The notes under the pieces are model-generated. The model was not told the DNA's origin, ran no database searches, and worked only from the letters and a program-made list of their open reading frames with translations. From Hordeum vulgare subsp. vulgare (Eukaryota > Streptophyta > Magnoliopsida > Poales > Poaceae), in the NCBI RefSeq assembly GCF_904849725.1, contig NC_058522.1:437005529-437069528 (forward strand): DNA of 64,000 nucleotides, in the 5' to 3' direction. The position numbers and the translations under genes are program-made. Shown here piece by piece: positions 12,641 through 24,400 of this stretch; position 1 is the first letter of the stretch, and the number at the start of each line of letters is the position of its first letter.

Positions 12641-12937
12641 AAGTAGAAAACAGGGAAAACTAAAGCTAAATTTATCATTTTTCTTCTAAACAACAAAAAA
12701 TAAAAGCTAGGAACAGAAGGTTGTGACTCCTAGATTCATCCATCTCATGGTCATCAAAAGAAATCCGACAATGAGGTTGATCAAGTCTCCTTGACAAACT
12801 TTTTTTGAATTACATGAAACCAGAGAATTTTCAAATAATCACTAAGTTACCTCAATGGGGATGTGCATATCCCCAACAAGTAAATCATACTTCATCTTGA
12901 CAGTAGGTATAGAGCATTCAAAGCTCCCAATAAGGAT

Positions 12938-15669
12938 TTATGAAGTTTTTTTAATAGCATTGCTAGAATGAACTCGATATTGTTTCTTCGGAAAGTGCAT
13001 TGTATGCTCATTACCATTGACATGGAAAGTGACATTGCCTTTGTTGCAATCAATAACAGCGTCTGCAGTGTTTAAAAAGAGTCTTCCAAGGATGACCGCC
13101 ATGGCATCATCCTCGGGAATATCCAGAATAATAAAGTCCGTTAAGATAGTAACGTTAGCAACTACAACAGGCACATCCTCGCAAATGCCGATAGGGAAAG
13201 AAGTTGATTTGTCGGCCATTTGCAAAGACATTTCAGTGGGTGTCAACTTATCCAATTCAAGTCTACGATAAAGGGAGAGAGGCATAACACTAACACCGGC
13301 TCCAAGATCGCATAAAGCAGTTCTAACATAGTTTCCTTTAATGGAGCAAGGTATAGTGGGCACTCCAGGATCACCTAGTTTCTTAGGAGTTCCACCCTTA
13401 AAGGTGTAATTAGCGAGAATGGTGGAAATCTCAACCTCAGGTATCCTCCTTTTATTAGTCACAATATCTTTCATGTACTTAGCATAAGGAGACATTTTGA
13501 GCATATCTGTCAAACGCATTTGCAGAAAGACAGGTCTAATCATTTCAACAAAGCGCTCAAGATCCTCATCATCCTTTTTCTTGGATGGTTTGGGAGGAAA
13601 GGGCATGGGTTTCTAAACCCATGGTTCTCTTTCTTTACCATGCTTCCTAGCAATGAAGTCGTTCTTATCATATCTCCTATTCTTAGGTTGTGGTTTATCA
13701 AGATCAAGTGGTTCAATCCCCACATCCTTATCATTACTAGGTTGAGCATCAACATGAACACCACTATCGATATTATCACTAGGCTCATGTTCATCACCAG
13801 ATTGTGTTTCGGCATTAGAAACAGAGATATCATTTGGATTCTCAGGTGTAACAGCAGCAGGTTTGCTAGCATGCAAGTTCCTATCATCTTTCTTTTTCTT
13901 CCTATCACTAGGATGACTAGGTGCCTCAGTGCTAACTCCTTGAGAATCTTGTTCAATTCTCTTAGGATGACCCTCAGGATACAAAGGTTCCTAGCTCATT
14001 CTACCACCTCTAGTGATAACTCTAACAGACTTGTCATTCAACTCATTGAGCAAGTCATTTTGAGCCTTAAGTACTTGTTCTACTTGAGTAGTGACCATAG
14101 AGGCATGTTTACTCAAAAGCTTAAGATCATTGACATTTCTGTCCACACAAGCACTTATATGATCAATCATACGAGCATTTTGCCTCAATTTTCTGCTAAC
14201 ATAATCATTGAAACTTTGTTGTTTGGCAAAAAAGTTATCAAATTCATCTAAGCATAAGCTAGCAGGTTTATCAAAAGGAATATCACTCTCATTGAATCTA
14301 CGAAGAGAATTTACCTCTACTACCTGTGTCAGGTTATCAAGACCATGTATTACTTCGATAGGTGGTAGATTCTTGACATCTTTAGATTTAATGCCTTTCT
14401 CTTGCATAGATTTCTTAGCTTCTTGCATATCTTCAGGATTGAGGAATAGAATACCTCTTTTCTTCGGAGTTGGCTTCGGAGGTGGTTCAGGAATAGTCCA
14501 AGCATTCATATTGCACAAGATATTATTCAATAGAATCTCAGCTTGTTCCACAATTCGTTCCCTGAAAACACAACCAGCACAACTATCTAGGTGGTCCCTA
14601 GAAGAACCGTTAGTCCATTATAGAAGATAACAAGTATTTCATTTTTCTCAAGAGGGTGATCAAGCAAAGCATTAAGTAGCTGGACAAGCCTCCCCAAAGC
14701 TTGTGGGAGACTATCTTCTTCTACTTGCACAAAGTTATATATATCCTGCAAGGCAGCTTGTTTCTTATGGGCAGGAAAATATTTCTCACAGAAGTAGTAG
14801 ATCATATCCTGGGGACTACGCACACAACCAGGAGCAAGAGAAGTAAACCAAGTCTTAGCATCACCCTTTAGCGAGAAAGGAAACAACTTAAGGATATAGT
14901 AGTGGCGGATCTTTTCCTCACTCATGAATAGGGTGGCTATATCGTGCAACTTAGTAAGATGTGCTACAACCGTTTCAGACTCATAACCATGAAAAGGATC
15001 AGATTCGACCAAAGTGATTAACTCAGGATCGACACAGAATTCATTATCCTTATCAGTCACAAAGATAGGCGAAGTAGCAAACTTAGGATCGTATTTCATT
15101 CTAGCGTTTAGAGATTTTTCTTTCCACTTGCGCAATAAATTCTCAAGATCATAGCTATCCTTACAAGCAAGAAAGTCCTCAGCTACCTCTCCCTCCATAA
15201 AATAACCCTCAGGTATATCAGGCAATTCATATCTAGGAGAGCTAGTTCTAACAGGTGAAACGGCAGGTTCTACTTCAATAATTTCAGCAGTTTCAGAAGT
15301 ATCATCACATTCAGGAGCAACCCTAGCAATTTGTGCATCAAGGAATGCACCCACTGGCAAAGCAGTATCAAGCAAAGCATCATCATAAGCATCATGGATA
15401 GCAGAAGTACCATCATCAAGCATAGGCGACACATCAGAATTTCTAGTAGGTGGTGGTGTCGCAAACTTACTAATAACTGAAGGTGAATCAAGTGCAGAGC
15501 TAGATGGCAGTTCCTTACCTGTCCTCGTAGTTGAGGGCAAGACTTTAGTTTTTGGATCTCTCGGATTCAATAGACGTAAATCCCAAGTGACTAAGAAAAT
15601 AGTGTTATGCCTCCCCGGCAACGGAGCTAGAAAATAGTCTTGATAACCCACAAGTGTAGGGGATCGCAA
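12938..15669 (-). pseudogene. gypsy gag-protease polyprotein
   Basis: Gag and retropepsin of the nested gypsy element. 15669-14587 gives 360 residues with the gag core (GDAKTWFTSLAPG, IYYFCEKYFPAHKKQAALQD) near residues 270-345. A frameshift near 14600-14640 breaks it; 14551-13991, 13984-13613 and 13606-12938 then continue in one frame, separated only by TAG stops at 13991-13993 and 13613-13615. The last piece holds the aspartic protease: ALCDLGAGVSVMPLSLYRRL, where the usual D-S/T-G triad reads D-L-G, and the flap and ILGR motif follow (AVILGRLFLNTADAVIDC). No RT follows. Gag would form particles and the protease would process them in the cytoplasm. Confidence 0.85.
15611..15640 (-). other. 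gypsy primer binding site region
   Basis: Directly inside the 5' LTR. The minus strand reads CTAGCTCCGTTGCCGGGGAG after a short spacer, close to the TGGCGCCGTTGCCGGGGA form that Athila-type elements use to prime reverse transcription with a tRNA 3' end. Two changed bases suggest decay. Confidence 0.65.
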
Positions 15670-17050
15670 CAGTTTTCGAGGGTAGAGTATTCAACCCAAA
15701 TTTGTTGATTCGACACAAGGGGAAGCCAAAGAATATTCTCGAGTATTAGCAGTTGAGTTGTCAATTCAACCGCACCTGAAAGACTTAGTATCTGCAGCAA
15801 AGTTTTAGTAGCAAAGTAGTGTGATAGCAATGGTAGCAATGGTAACGGTAGCAGTAGTGACAGCAGTAGCGGTAACAGTAGCAGCAGTGACAGCAGTAGC
15901 GGCAAAGTAACGTAGCAAGGACCAGTCGGAAAAACTCGTAGGCATTGGATCGGTGATGGATAATTATGTCGGATGGCATTCATCATGTATCAGTTATAAC
16001 ATGGGGTGCTATGTAACTAGCTCTAGTTCGTCAATGTAATGTAGGCATGTATTCCGTATATAGTCATACATGCTTATGGAAAAGAACTTGTATGACATCT
16101 ATTGTCCATCCCTCCCGTGGCAGCGGGGTCCTAATGGAAACTAAGGGATATTAAGGTTCTCCTTTTAATAGACAACTAGAACAAAGCATTAGCACTTAGT
16201 GAATACATGAACTCCTCATACTATGGTCATCTCCGGGAGTGGTTTCGGCTATTGTCACTCCGGGGTTGCCGGGTCATAACACATAGTAGGTGACTACAAG
16301 TTGCAAGATAGGATCAAGAACACACATATATTGATGAGAACATAATAGGTTCAGATCTGAAATCATGGCACTCGGGCCCTAGTGACAAGCATTAAGCATG
16401 GCGAAGTAGTAGCAACATCAATCTCAGAACATTGTGGATACTAGGGATCAAACCCCATCAAAACTAAGTCGGTTACATGATAGATCTCATCCAACCCATC
16501 ACCATCCAGCAAGCCTACGATGAGATTACACACGAACGGTGAAGGGCATCATGGAATTGGCGATGAAGGATGGTTGATGACGATGACGGCGGCGATTTCC
16601 CTTCTCCGGAGCCCAGAATGGACTCCAGATCTGCCATCCAGAGGAAGAACAGGTGGCGGCAGTGGCTGTGTGTCGTAAAACGCGATGAAATCTTCTCTCC
16701 TATTTTTTCTGGGCGAGAGAGACTAAATAGAGCTGGAGTTGGAGGAGGCGGAGCCCCGAGGGCCTCACAAGCCTACCAGGCGCGACCAGGGGGCGCGCCT
16801 CCTGGGCTTGTGGGCTCCTCGCTCCGTCCCTCCAGGTAATTCTTGCGCGAGTATTTTTTATATATTCCACAAAAAATTCTCGTAAATTTCCAGGTCATCT
16901 CGAGAACTTTTATTTCTGCGCAAAAACAACACCATGGCAATTCTGCTGAAAACAACGTCAGTCCGGGTTAGTTCCATTCAACTCATGCAAATTAGAGTCC
17001 AAAACAAGGGCAAAAGAGTTTGGAAAAGTAGATATGATGGAGACGTATCA
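15641..17050 (-). repeat. 5' LTR of the gypsy element
   Basis: 1410 bp, partner of 7621-9033 with the same ends (TGATAACCCA...ACGTATCA) and only small length differences. In the transcribed sense this is the LTR next to the primer binding site and would carry the promoter. Confidence 0.93.
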
Positions 17051-19164
17051 CAAACCGGCAATGACATTGATGTGTACCTAAGGCCATTAGTTGATGAACT
17101 TTTACAACTATGGAATGGAAATGGTGTACGTGTGTGGGATGAGAACGAACAGGAGGAATTTTACATACATGCGTTGCTGTTTGTAACCATCAACGATTGG
17201 CCTGCTCTCAGTAACCTTTCAGGACAGACAAACAAGGGATAAAACGCATGCACACACTGTTCATATAACACTGACAGTATATATTAGGACAAATGCAGGA
17301 AGAATGTGTACATGGGGCATCGTCGATTTCTTTCGACCAACCATCAATGTCGAAAGAAAGGAAAGCATTTCAAAGGAGAGGCAGATCACCGGAAGAAGCC
17401 CGCCCTCCGTACTGGTGATCACATACTTGATATGGTCAACGGTTTACAAGTAATCTTTGGAAAGGGTCCTGGCGGACTATCTGTTCCGAATGACGATGCG
17501 GGACACGCACCCATGTGGAAGAAGAAATCTATATTTTGGGACCTACCCTATTGGAAATACCTAGAGGTCCGCTCTGCAATCTACGTGATGCACGTGATGA
17601 AGAATCTTTGCGTGAACCTTCTAGGCTTCTTGGGAGTGTATGGGAAGACAAAAGATACACCGGAGGCACGGGAGGAACATCAACGTGTGCATGAAAAAGA
17701 CGTCATGCATCCAAAGCAGTATGAAGGTCGTGCCAGCTATGCTCTTACCAAAGAAGAGAAGGAAATCTTCTTTCAATGCCTGCTCAGTATGAAGGTCCCA
17801 TCTGGTTTCTCATCGAATATAAAGGGAATAATAAATATGGCAGAGAAAAAGTTCCAGAACCTAAAGTCTCATGGCTGCCACGTGATTATGACACAACTGC
17901 TTCCGGTTGCATTGAGGGGGTTTCTACCGAAAAACGTTCGATTAGCCATTGTGAAGCTATGTGCATTCCTCAATGCAATATCTCAAAAGGTGATCGATCC
18001 AGCAATCCTGCCAAGGTTAAGGAGTGATTTGGTGCAATGTCTTGTTAGTTTCGAGTTGGTGTTCCCACCATCCTTATTCAATATCATGACGCACGTCCTA
18101 GTTCATCTAGTCGATGAGATTGTCATTCTGGGCCCTTTATTTCTACACAATATGTTCCCCTTTGAGAGGTTCATGGGAGTCTTAAAGAAATATGTACGTA
18201 ACCGCGTAAGCCAGAAGGAAGCATCTCCATGGGCCATCAAACAGAGGATGTCATTGGATTTTGTGTTGACTTCATTCCTGACCTTAAGAAGATTGGTCTC
18301 CCTCAATCGCGGTATGAGGGGAGACTCACTCGAAAAGGCACACTAGGAGCGGAGTCAATAATGTGTACGGACGGGCATTCTTGGTCTCAAGCACACTACA
18401 CAGTTCTACAGAATTCTACCTTGGTGACCCCGTATGTCGATGAACACAAGAATATTCTGATCTTCATACACCCGGAGCAGTGTGACGACTCGATTACATT
18501 TGAACACGTCAGGACTTTCAGCAGTTGGTTGCAAAAACGTCTCATGTGTGACAACACTGTTTCTGATGAGTTGTACTCGTTGCCCAGGGGACCATCTTCG
18601 ACTGTATTGACTTACTAAGGGTACGAGATAAATGGGAATACATTTTACACGATCACCCAAGATCAAAAGAGTACCAACCAAAACAGCGGTGTCCTCTTTG
18701 ATACAACAAGTGAGAGGGGAAAGGACACATATTATGGTTACATAGTGGACATATGTGAACTTGGCTATGGACATGATTTGAAGGTCCTTTTGTTTCATTG
18801 CAAATGGGTCAATCTGTCAGGAGGCGGGGTATAGATAGACCCACAATACGGAATGACAACAGTGGATCTGAACAATCTTGCGCACGCAGAGGAACCATTC
18901 GTCCTAGCCAATGATGTGGCGTATGTATTCTATATGAAGGACATGTCTACCAAACCAAGAAAAAGAAAATATAAGGAAGCGAATACATCATACGAAGAGC
19001 CAAAGCGCCACATAGTTATTCCAGGAAAAAGAGACATCGTGGGATTGGAGAGCAAGACAGACATTTTTGAAGATTATGAAAAGTTTCATGAAATTCCTCT
19101 CTTCAAAATCAAGGCAGACCCAAGCACCCTGTTAAATGATGAATATTATCCATGGTTACGGTGA
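17051..19164 (+). pseudogene. CACTA transposase (Tnp2 type), 3' part
   Basis: Continuation of the transposase interrupted at 7620. It opens with GNDIDVYLRPLVDELLQLW and continues through the Tnp2 core (NDWPALSNLSGQ, GHAPMWKKKSIFWDLPYWK, VMHVMKNLCVNLLGF). A DUF4218-type region follows (QLLPVALRGFLPKNVRLAI, PPSLFNIMTHVLVHLV, MFPFERFMGVLKKYVRNR). After a frameshift near 18230 come the DUF4216-type region (YYGYIVDICELGYGHDLKV, QYGMTTVDLNNL) and a basic tail ending in YPWLR, with the stop at 19162-19164. Stops near 17240, 17286, 18616 and 18830 also break the frame. The family match is strong and function is lost. Confidence 0.88.
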
Positions 19165-19200
19165 AATAAACAAGGAACACAAGCGAAGAAAAGGTGAAGA

Positions 19201-20453
19201 AATGAAATGCCCTTTGTAACACATGAGTTTTCGTATGAAATCCTCATACTTCGAAAGAGATCGTTCGTTTTGTACACGAAGTGCATCCAGTTTTCGCCGC
19301 AACCCTCTCAACTTTTTAGCACATGTTATGTGGGTGAAATGATGATACCATGCCAACTTTCAACCTTTTCAGAGTCATTTGTAGTGCTTTTCAATTTAAG
19401 GGTTATTTAGCTCAAAAAATCACTAAATGCATGAAAATATTAAATGAAGTTAGAAATAGTTAAAAATTGATGATGTTTCTTTGAATGGTGCATTTTGAAC
19501 ATGCAAAAAGTCTGGAGTTCAAATAAGAAAACAAATGAAATCCCTTTGTAACATATGAGTTTTTGTTTGAAACCCTCATACTTCGAAATAGATTATCCGT
19601 TTTGTACACGAAGTGCATCTAGTTTTTGTCGCAACCCTCTCAACTTTTTAGCACATGCTATGTGGGTCAAATGATGATACCATGCTCACTTTCAACCTTT
19701 TCAGAGTTCATTTGTAGTGCTTTTCAATTTAAGGGTTATTTAGCTCAAAACAAATCACTAAATGCGTGAAAATACCAAATGAAGTCAGAATTAGTTAAAA
19801 ATTTATGGTGTGTCTTTGAATGGTGCATTTTGAACACACAAAAGTCTGAGTTCAAATAAATTCAAAAAATGAAATCCCTTTGTAACAGATGAGTTTTCGT
19901 ATGAAATCGTGATACTTCAAAAGAGATTGTCCGTTTTGTACACGAAGTGCATCCAGTTTTTGCCGCAACCATCTCAACTTTTTAGCACATGCTATGTGGG
20001 TGAAATGATGATACCATGCCAACTTTCAACATTTTCAGAGTTCATTTGTAGTGCTTTTCAATTTAAGGGTCATTTAGCTCAAAAAATCAATAAATGCATG
20101 AAAAATACCAAATGAAGTCAGAAATAGTTGAAAATCGATGATGTGCCTTTGAATGGTGCATTTTGAACACACAAAAAGTCTGGAATTCAAATAAGTTCAA
20201 AAAAATGAAATCCCTTTGTAACAGATGAGTTTTCGTATGAAACCCTAATACTTCGAAAGAGATTGTTTGTTTTGTACACGATGTGCATCCAGTTTTTGCC
20301 GCAAACCTCTCAACTTTTTCGCACATGTTATGTGCGTGAAATGATTATACCATGCCAACTTTCAACAGTTTTAGAGTTCATTTGTAGTGCTTTTCAATTT
20401 AAGGTCCATTTAGCTCAAAATAAAAATCAGTAAATGTATGAAAAATATCAAAT
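19201..20453 (+). repeat. 333-bp tandem repeat, about 3.7 units, in CACTA
   Basis: Marker word 'cctttgtaac' falls at 19211, 19543, 19877 and 20213, giving periods of 332, 334 and 336 bp. Each unit also contains 'ttttgtacacgaagtgcatc' (or one-base variants), 'tctcaactttttagcacatg' and 'tcatttgtagtgcttttcaa'. The last unit stops at about 20453, just before subterminal-like repeats. No reading frame is conserved between units, so it is probably structural or regulatory DNA of the transposon. Confidence 0.9.
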
Positions 20454-20720
20454 GGACCGACGGACCTTTTGTCCCGGTTCTAGCCACCAACCGGTACGAA
20501 AGTACTCTTCTTCCCTCCATTTTGGGCCAGGGGAAGTGCGGCTTTGGTCCCAGTTGGTGCCAAAAACCGAAATCAAAGGTTTCACATATAGTGCGGGAGT
20601 TGTCGAAATTGACCTTTAGTCCCGGTTGGTGTAACCCCGGGACTAAAGGTGTGCTTTGATCCCGATTTGAGCAACCAACTGGAACAAAGGTGTTCGTATA
20701 TTGCGGGAGTTGTCGAAATT
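20454..20720. repeat. internal subterminal-like CACTA repeats
   Basis: Several copies of 'tttagtcccggttggtgtaa' and 'accccgggactaaagg' type words, with 'gcgggagttgtcgaaatt' twice (20600 and 20702). These resemble the terminal arrays at 5946-6240 and 25550-25747 but lie in the middle of the element, just upstream of the second gene. They may be a promoter/transposase-binding block or the trace of a former element end. Confidence 0.7.
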
Positions 20721-20739
20721 TCCACCAAGTTCCATTCCT

Positions 20740-21180
20740 CCCCCCCCCCCCCGCCCCCCGTTCTCTCTTCGTCTCCCTCGCACCCGAGCCCGACGCCGCC
20801 GCCCCGCGCCTACTCCACGAGCCCGTCGTCGCCGTTGCCGTCGCTCACGAGCCCGTCGTCGCCCCGAGCCCATCGCCATCACCGTCGCTCCCGAGCCTGT
20901 CGTCGCCCCCGATCCCATCATCATCGTCGTCGTCCTCGAGTCCATCGTCGTTCCCGAGCTCAGTGTCGTCGTTGTCGTCCCCGAGCCCATCGCCGTCGCC
21001 GTCGCCCCCGAGCCCATCGCCGTCGTAGTCGACGCCCATCGCCGCCCGGCGTCACCGTCGTCGTCGTTGTCGTAGCCCCCGAGGCCATCGTCATCGTGGT
21101 CGTCGCCCGACGCCCGTCGTCGTCGCCCGTCGACGCACCGGTAGCACGTCCATCGATCTCTCCATCTCCCTATTTGCGAA
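20740..21180. repeat. GC-rich low-complexity block upstream of second CACTA gene
   Basis: A run of C (about 20742-20757) followed by 400 bp built from 'cgagcccgtcgtcgcc'-like words about 24-30 bp apart. All frames are open by composition only and give Arg/Ser/Pro-rich nonsense. It could be a leader or first exon of the gene at 21491, but nothing proves this. Confidence 0.55.
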
Positions 21181-21490
21181 TCCATGTGTGTGAGAAGACG
21201 TAGTCTAATTGCGAATCCATGTGTGTGTATTACATTCATATTACAATGTGTTGGGTACATTTTTGAACTCCCCAATGTGACACAAGTTATAAAAATTATT
21301 AAAATATTTATATTATATTCAGTTTCAATAGAAAATAAAGTTATAAAAATTAGAAAAATATTTAGATTAGATTAAGTTACAAATTAAGTTTTTACGTTAA
21401 TATTTGGGATTATGTATAAAGGGCTTCCCCCACTTTGTAATATTTGCACAAACAATGGATATTCCAAGAGACATGGAAAAATAAGAAATT

Positions 21491-24400
21491 TTGGGGGATA
21501 TAATCCACGGCGACGATAGTAATGTCGATTTTTTCTCAGCGACATCGGTGACTACCGAATCCCGGAGGAAAAAAATTATCATCATGGCTTCGGTGATCGA
21601 ACAATGGAGGAGGAAGGACATTATCATGATGGCTTCGGTGACTACCGAATCCCGGAGGAAGGAGACCATGATGACAGCTCCGGTGACCGAATGGAGGATG
21701 AAGCTATTGAAAAGTCTAGATCAAACCAAACTTCGGTAACGAGACGAGGCCCGACGAGAAGGTTGGGCAAGGATCAAAAGTTCACGATCACAGACCGGTC
21801 GAATGATGGCCAACCGGTTGAACCCAAGCGGACCAGGGATGCATTTTCTGCTGAGTGTGGAGCTATTGTCAGGGACAACATCCCAATCTGCATTAAGCAA
21901 TGGAATAAGCCTAAGGGCGATAACGTCCCTGAAGGTGATTATGTCACCGGTAGGCTGAAAGATGATCTTTCGACCGCGTTGAAGGAAAATTTCACCCTAC
22001 CGCCAGAGGAGGATCCGAATAAGTCAGTTATAGAGCCACTGGTCAAGGTGTGTGCTCTTAAGAAGATGGCGGAACTATTCAGGAGGTGGAAGAAAGAGTT
22101 GAAATCAAAGTATGTCGACCAAGGGAAGACTCGAGAATTCGTCGACCGATTTGAGAAGATTAGATATCATTGGCCCGCATTTGTGGCCTACAAGTCATCG
22201 GACAAGAGTAAGGAAATGTCAGAGAGAAACAAGAAGAACGCTGCAAAGAAGCAGTATCACCATCACACGGGGTCAGGTGCCTACCTCAAAGGCCGTCTGT
22301 TGTGGGACAAAGCTGAGAATGACCTGATTGCTAAAGGGGTCCAAGCACAGACATGGAACTGGCCCGACCGTTCAAGGAATTGGTTCTTCGGAGTTGGGGA
22401 ACTTTGGACCCTGAAACAGGGGAGTGTCGTTGGACGGACGAGCAACTTGCAACACCCATCAACAAGCTTCAACAATGTATCACCGCAGCGCAGGAAGAGG
22501 TGTTCTTTCCCGAAAGAGAGAAGGACGAGCTGACTGAGGCCCTAGGGAATGCTGAGAACCCTGGACGAACACGAGGCACACCAGGCTCCATTTCATGGAA
22601 GGTTGGGTTTCCTGACGCAGCCGGTTACAGAAGCCGAGCGAGAAAGAGGAAAGTGGAGTTGAGCGACATGCAGAAGATCAATGCAAGACTACAAATTCTA
22701 GAGGAACTTCAGAGCCAGCGAGCTATCGACCAACCACCTCAGCGGCATGAAACTACCCCAGAATTTACCCTGCCATCTTAGCGGAGAAGAAGCGTGGCTT
22801 CCACGGAGCTCGTTCAACCTGACTTCACGGCTCCTAGCTACCCCGTGGATACTATCACGGAGTCTCAATATTGGAAGCTTTTGACGAAATGTCGGAACCT
22901 CACTTTCAAGGCTTCTATCGGCGTTGTTGCACCTCCTCAATCCAACGGAACTTTTCACTGCCGTCCGATTCCACGTGGTTATGCTGTTGTGATGGCGGAT
23001 GAAGTAAAGAAGGATATTGAGCAGCTCGAGCTTGACCACCCTATAGGTGAAGATGAGAATATGTTGGTTCATGCTTTGAGGAGTACATGTCTATGGCTGA
23101 AGGAGTACATCAATCTTCCAAACTGGACGCCTCCTCCTCCTCCTCCGGCGAGTAATCAGGGCACTCCTCATCCTCCTCCGGCGACTGATCAGGGCACTCC
23201 TCATCCTCCTCCGACGAATGATCAGGGTACTCCGGCTCCTCCGATGCGTGAGGGCACTCCACCTTCTTCTTTGGCTCCTCCTCCGGCGCATGAGGGCACT
23301 CCGCCTCCTTCTTCCACTCCTCCTCCGGCGCGTCGGAGCAGTCCGCCTCCGCCTTCGGCTCCTCCTCCGGTGCGTCGGAGCACTCCGCATCCTTCTTCGG
23401 CTCCTCCTCCAGCGCGTCGGAGCAGTCCTACTCCTTTGGCTCCTCCTCCGGCGTGTAAGAGCACTCCGCCTCCTTCTTCGGCTCCTCCTCCAGCGCATCG
23501 GAGAAGTCCGCCTGATTCTTCGGCTCCTCCTCTGGCGCGTCGGAGCACTCTGCCTGCTTCTTCTGCTCCTCCTCCCGCGCGTTGGAGGAGTCCTCCTCCT
23601 TCAGCTCCTCCTCAGGCGCGTCGGAGCAGTCCACCTCCTCCGCAACAGTGGAAGACAGACTTCGTCGCCGCTCCATCGAAAATTACACAAGTAAGAAAGA
23701 TGCCGCCTCCTCCTCCTTCTCTCAAGCGGAAGACAGACTCTACCTCCGCTGTGGCGGCTAGTAGTGATGTAATGTTAGCAAAACGAAGAAGTGGGAAAAC
23801 AATTCCCCAGCTCGGCCAACAGAAGAAGCAATCGTGCCCCCGCTCAAGGTGTCTAGCGATATCGTCGTCGCTAATGATTCGGGGTTGCTGCCCGGTATCA
23901 ATCCTGGTGATTACGTGAACGATTCAGTAAATTTTGAGATGGGTGAGGTAACAAAAGAAGAAAAATATAAATTCGTGCTCGGGAAGCCTCTCGTCAAACC
24001 TGGTCATCCTCCTCTAACACCGAGGATGCACAAATTGCATGAGTGATACATGAACATCTTCAGCGAGAAAACTAGTGTGTATATAAGAGTGAAAAAAGAT
24101 CACCAATTCATTGGAGCTACAGTGCTGCTTGTTGAATTTGAGGAGTTATTTCAGTTATACAATGACCTGGCCCTCGACAAACAACTCTTAACTTCCTACT
24201 GTTCGTAAGTATTACTTCTATACTTAAGTCTCTAGCTCAGCTCGTTCATTGCATGTATATATAATAATCCTCAGTATTTATATTATGTGGATTGAAGATC
24301 GTCGAATTAAAAACACCAGGAATCTTCGACGTTGGGTTCATTATCCCAGAATCGGTAAATGTATTGTCGGTACGAAATGAAACCAAAGAGATCGAGGTTA

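Larger units (their letters stand above)
7621..17050 (-). mobile_element. Ty3/gypsy (Athila-like) retrotransposon lacking RT and integrase
   Basis: Complete insertion with two LTRs (15641-17050 is the 5' LTR in the sense of transcription, 7621-9033 the 3' LTR) and flanks CAAAT (7616-7620) and CAAAC (17051-17055), a 5-bp target duplication with one change. The internal 6.6 kb reads on the minus strand: primer binding site, gag-protease region (15669-12938), then a diverged ATHILA ORF-1-like region (about 11990-11189) and a long non-coding part to the polypurine tract. I find no reverse transcriptase, RNase H or integrase motifs, so it would need enzymes from a relative. It sits inside the CACTA transposase gene and is therefore younger than the CACTA insertion. 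Confidence 0.9.

Noticed and set aside
19201..20453. Repeat array as CRISPR or similar
   Set aside because: Whole 333-bp units repeat without spacers, in a plant transposon; no cas genes.
20643..21275. Several overlapping long frames on both strands in the GC-rich block
   Set aside because: All result from 'cgtcgtcgcc'-type low complexity; no domain, and the frames overlap on both strands.
23091..23694. Minus-strand and +2 frames across the Pro-rich repeat
   Set aside because: Arg-, Leu- or Glu-rich shadows of the repeat; the frame giving SAPPPARRSS fits the conserved gene on either side.
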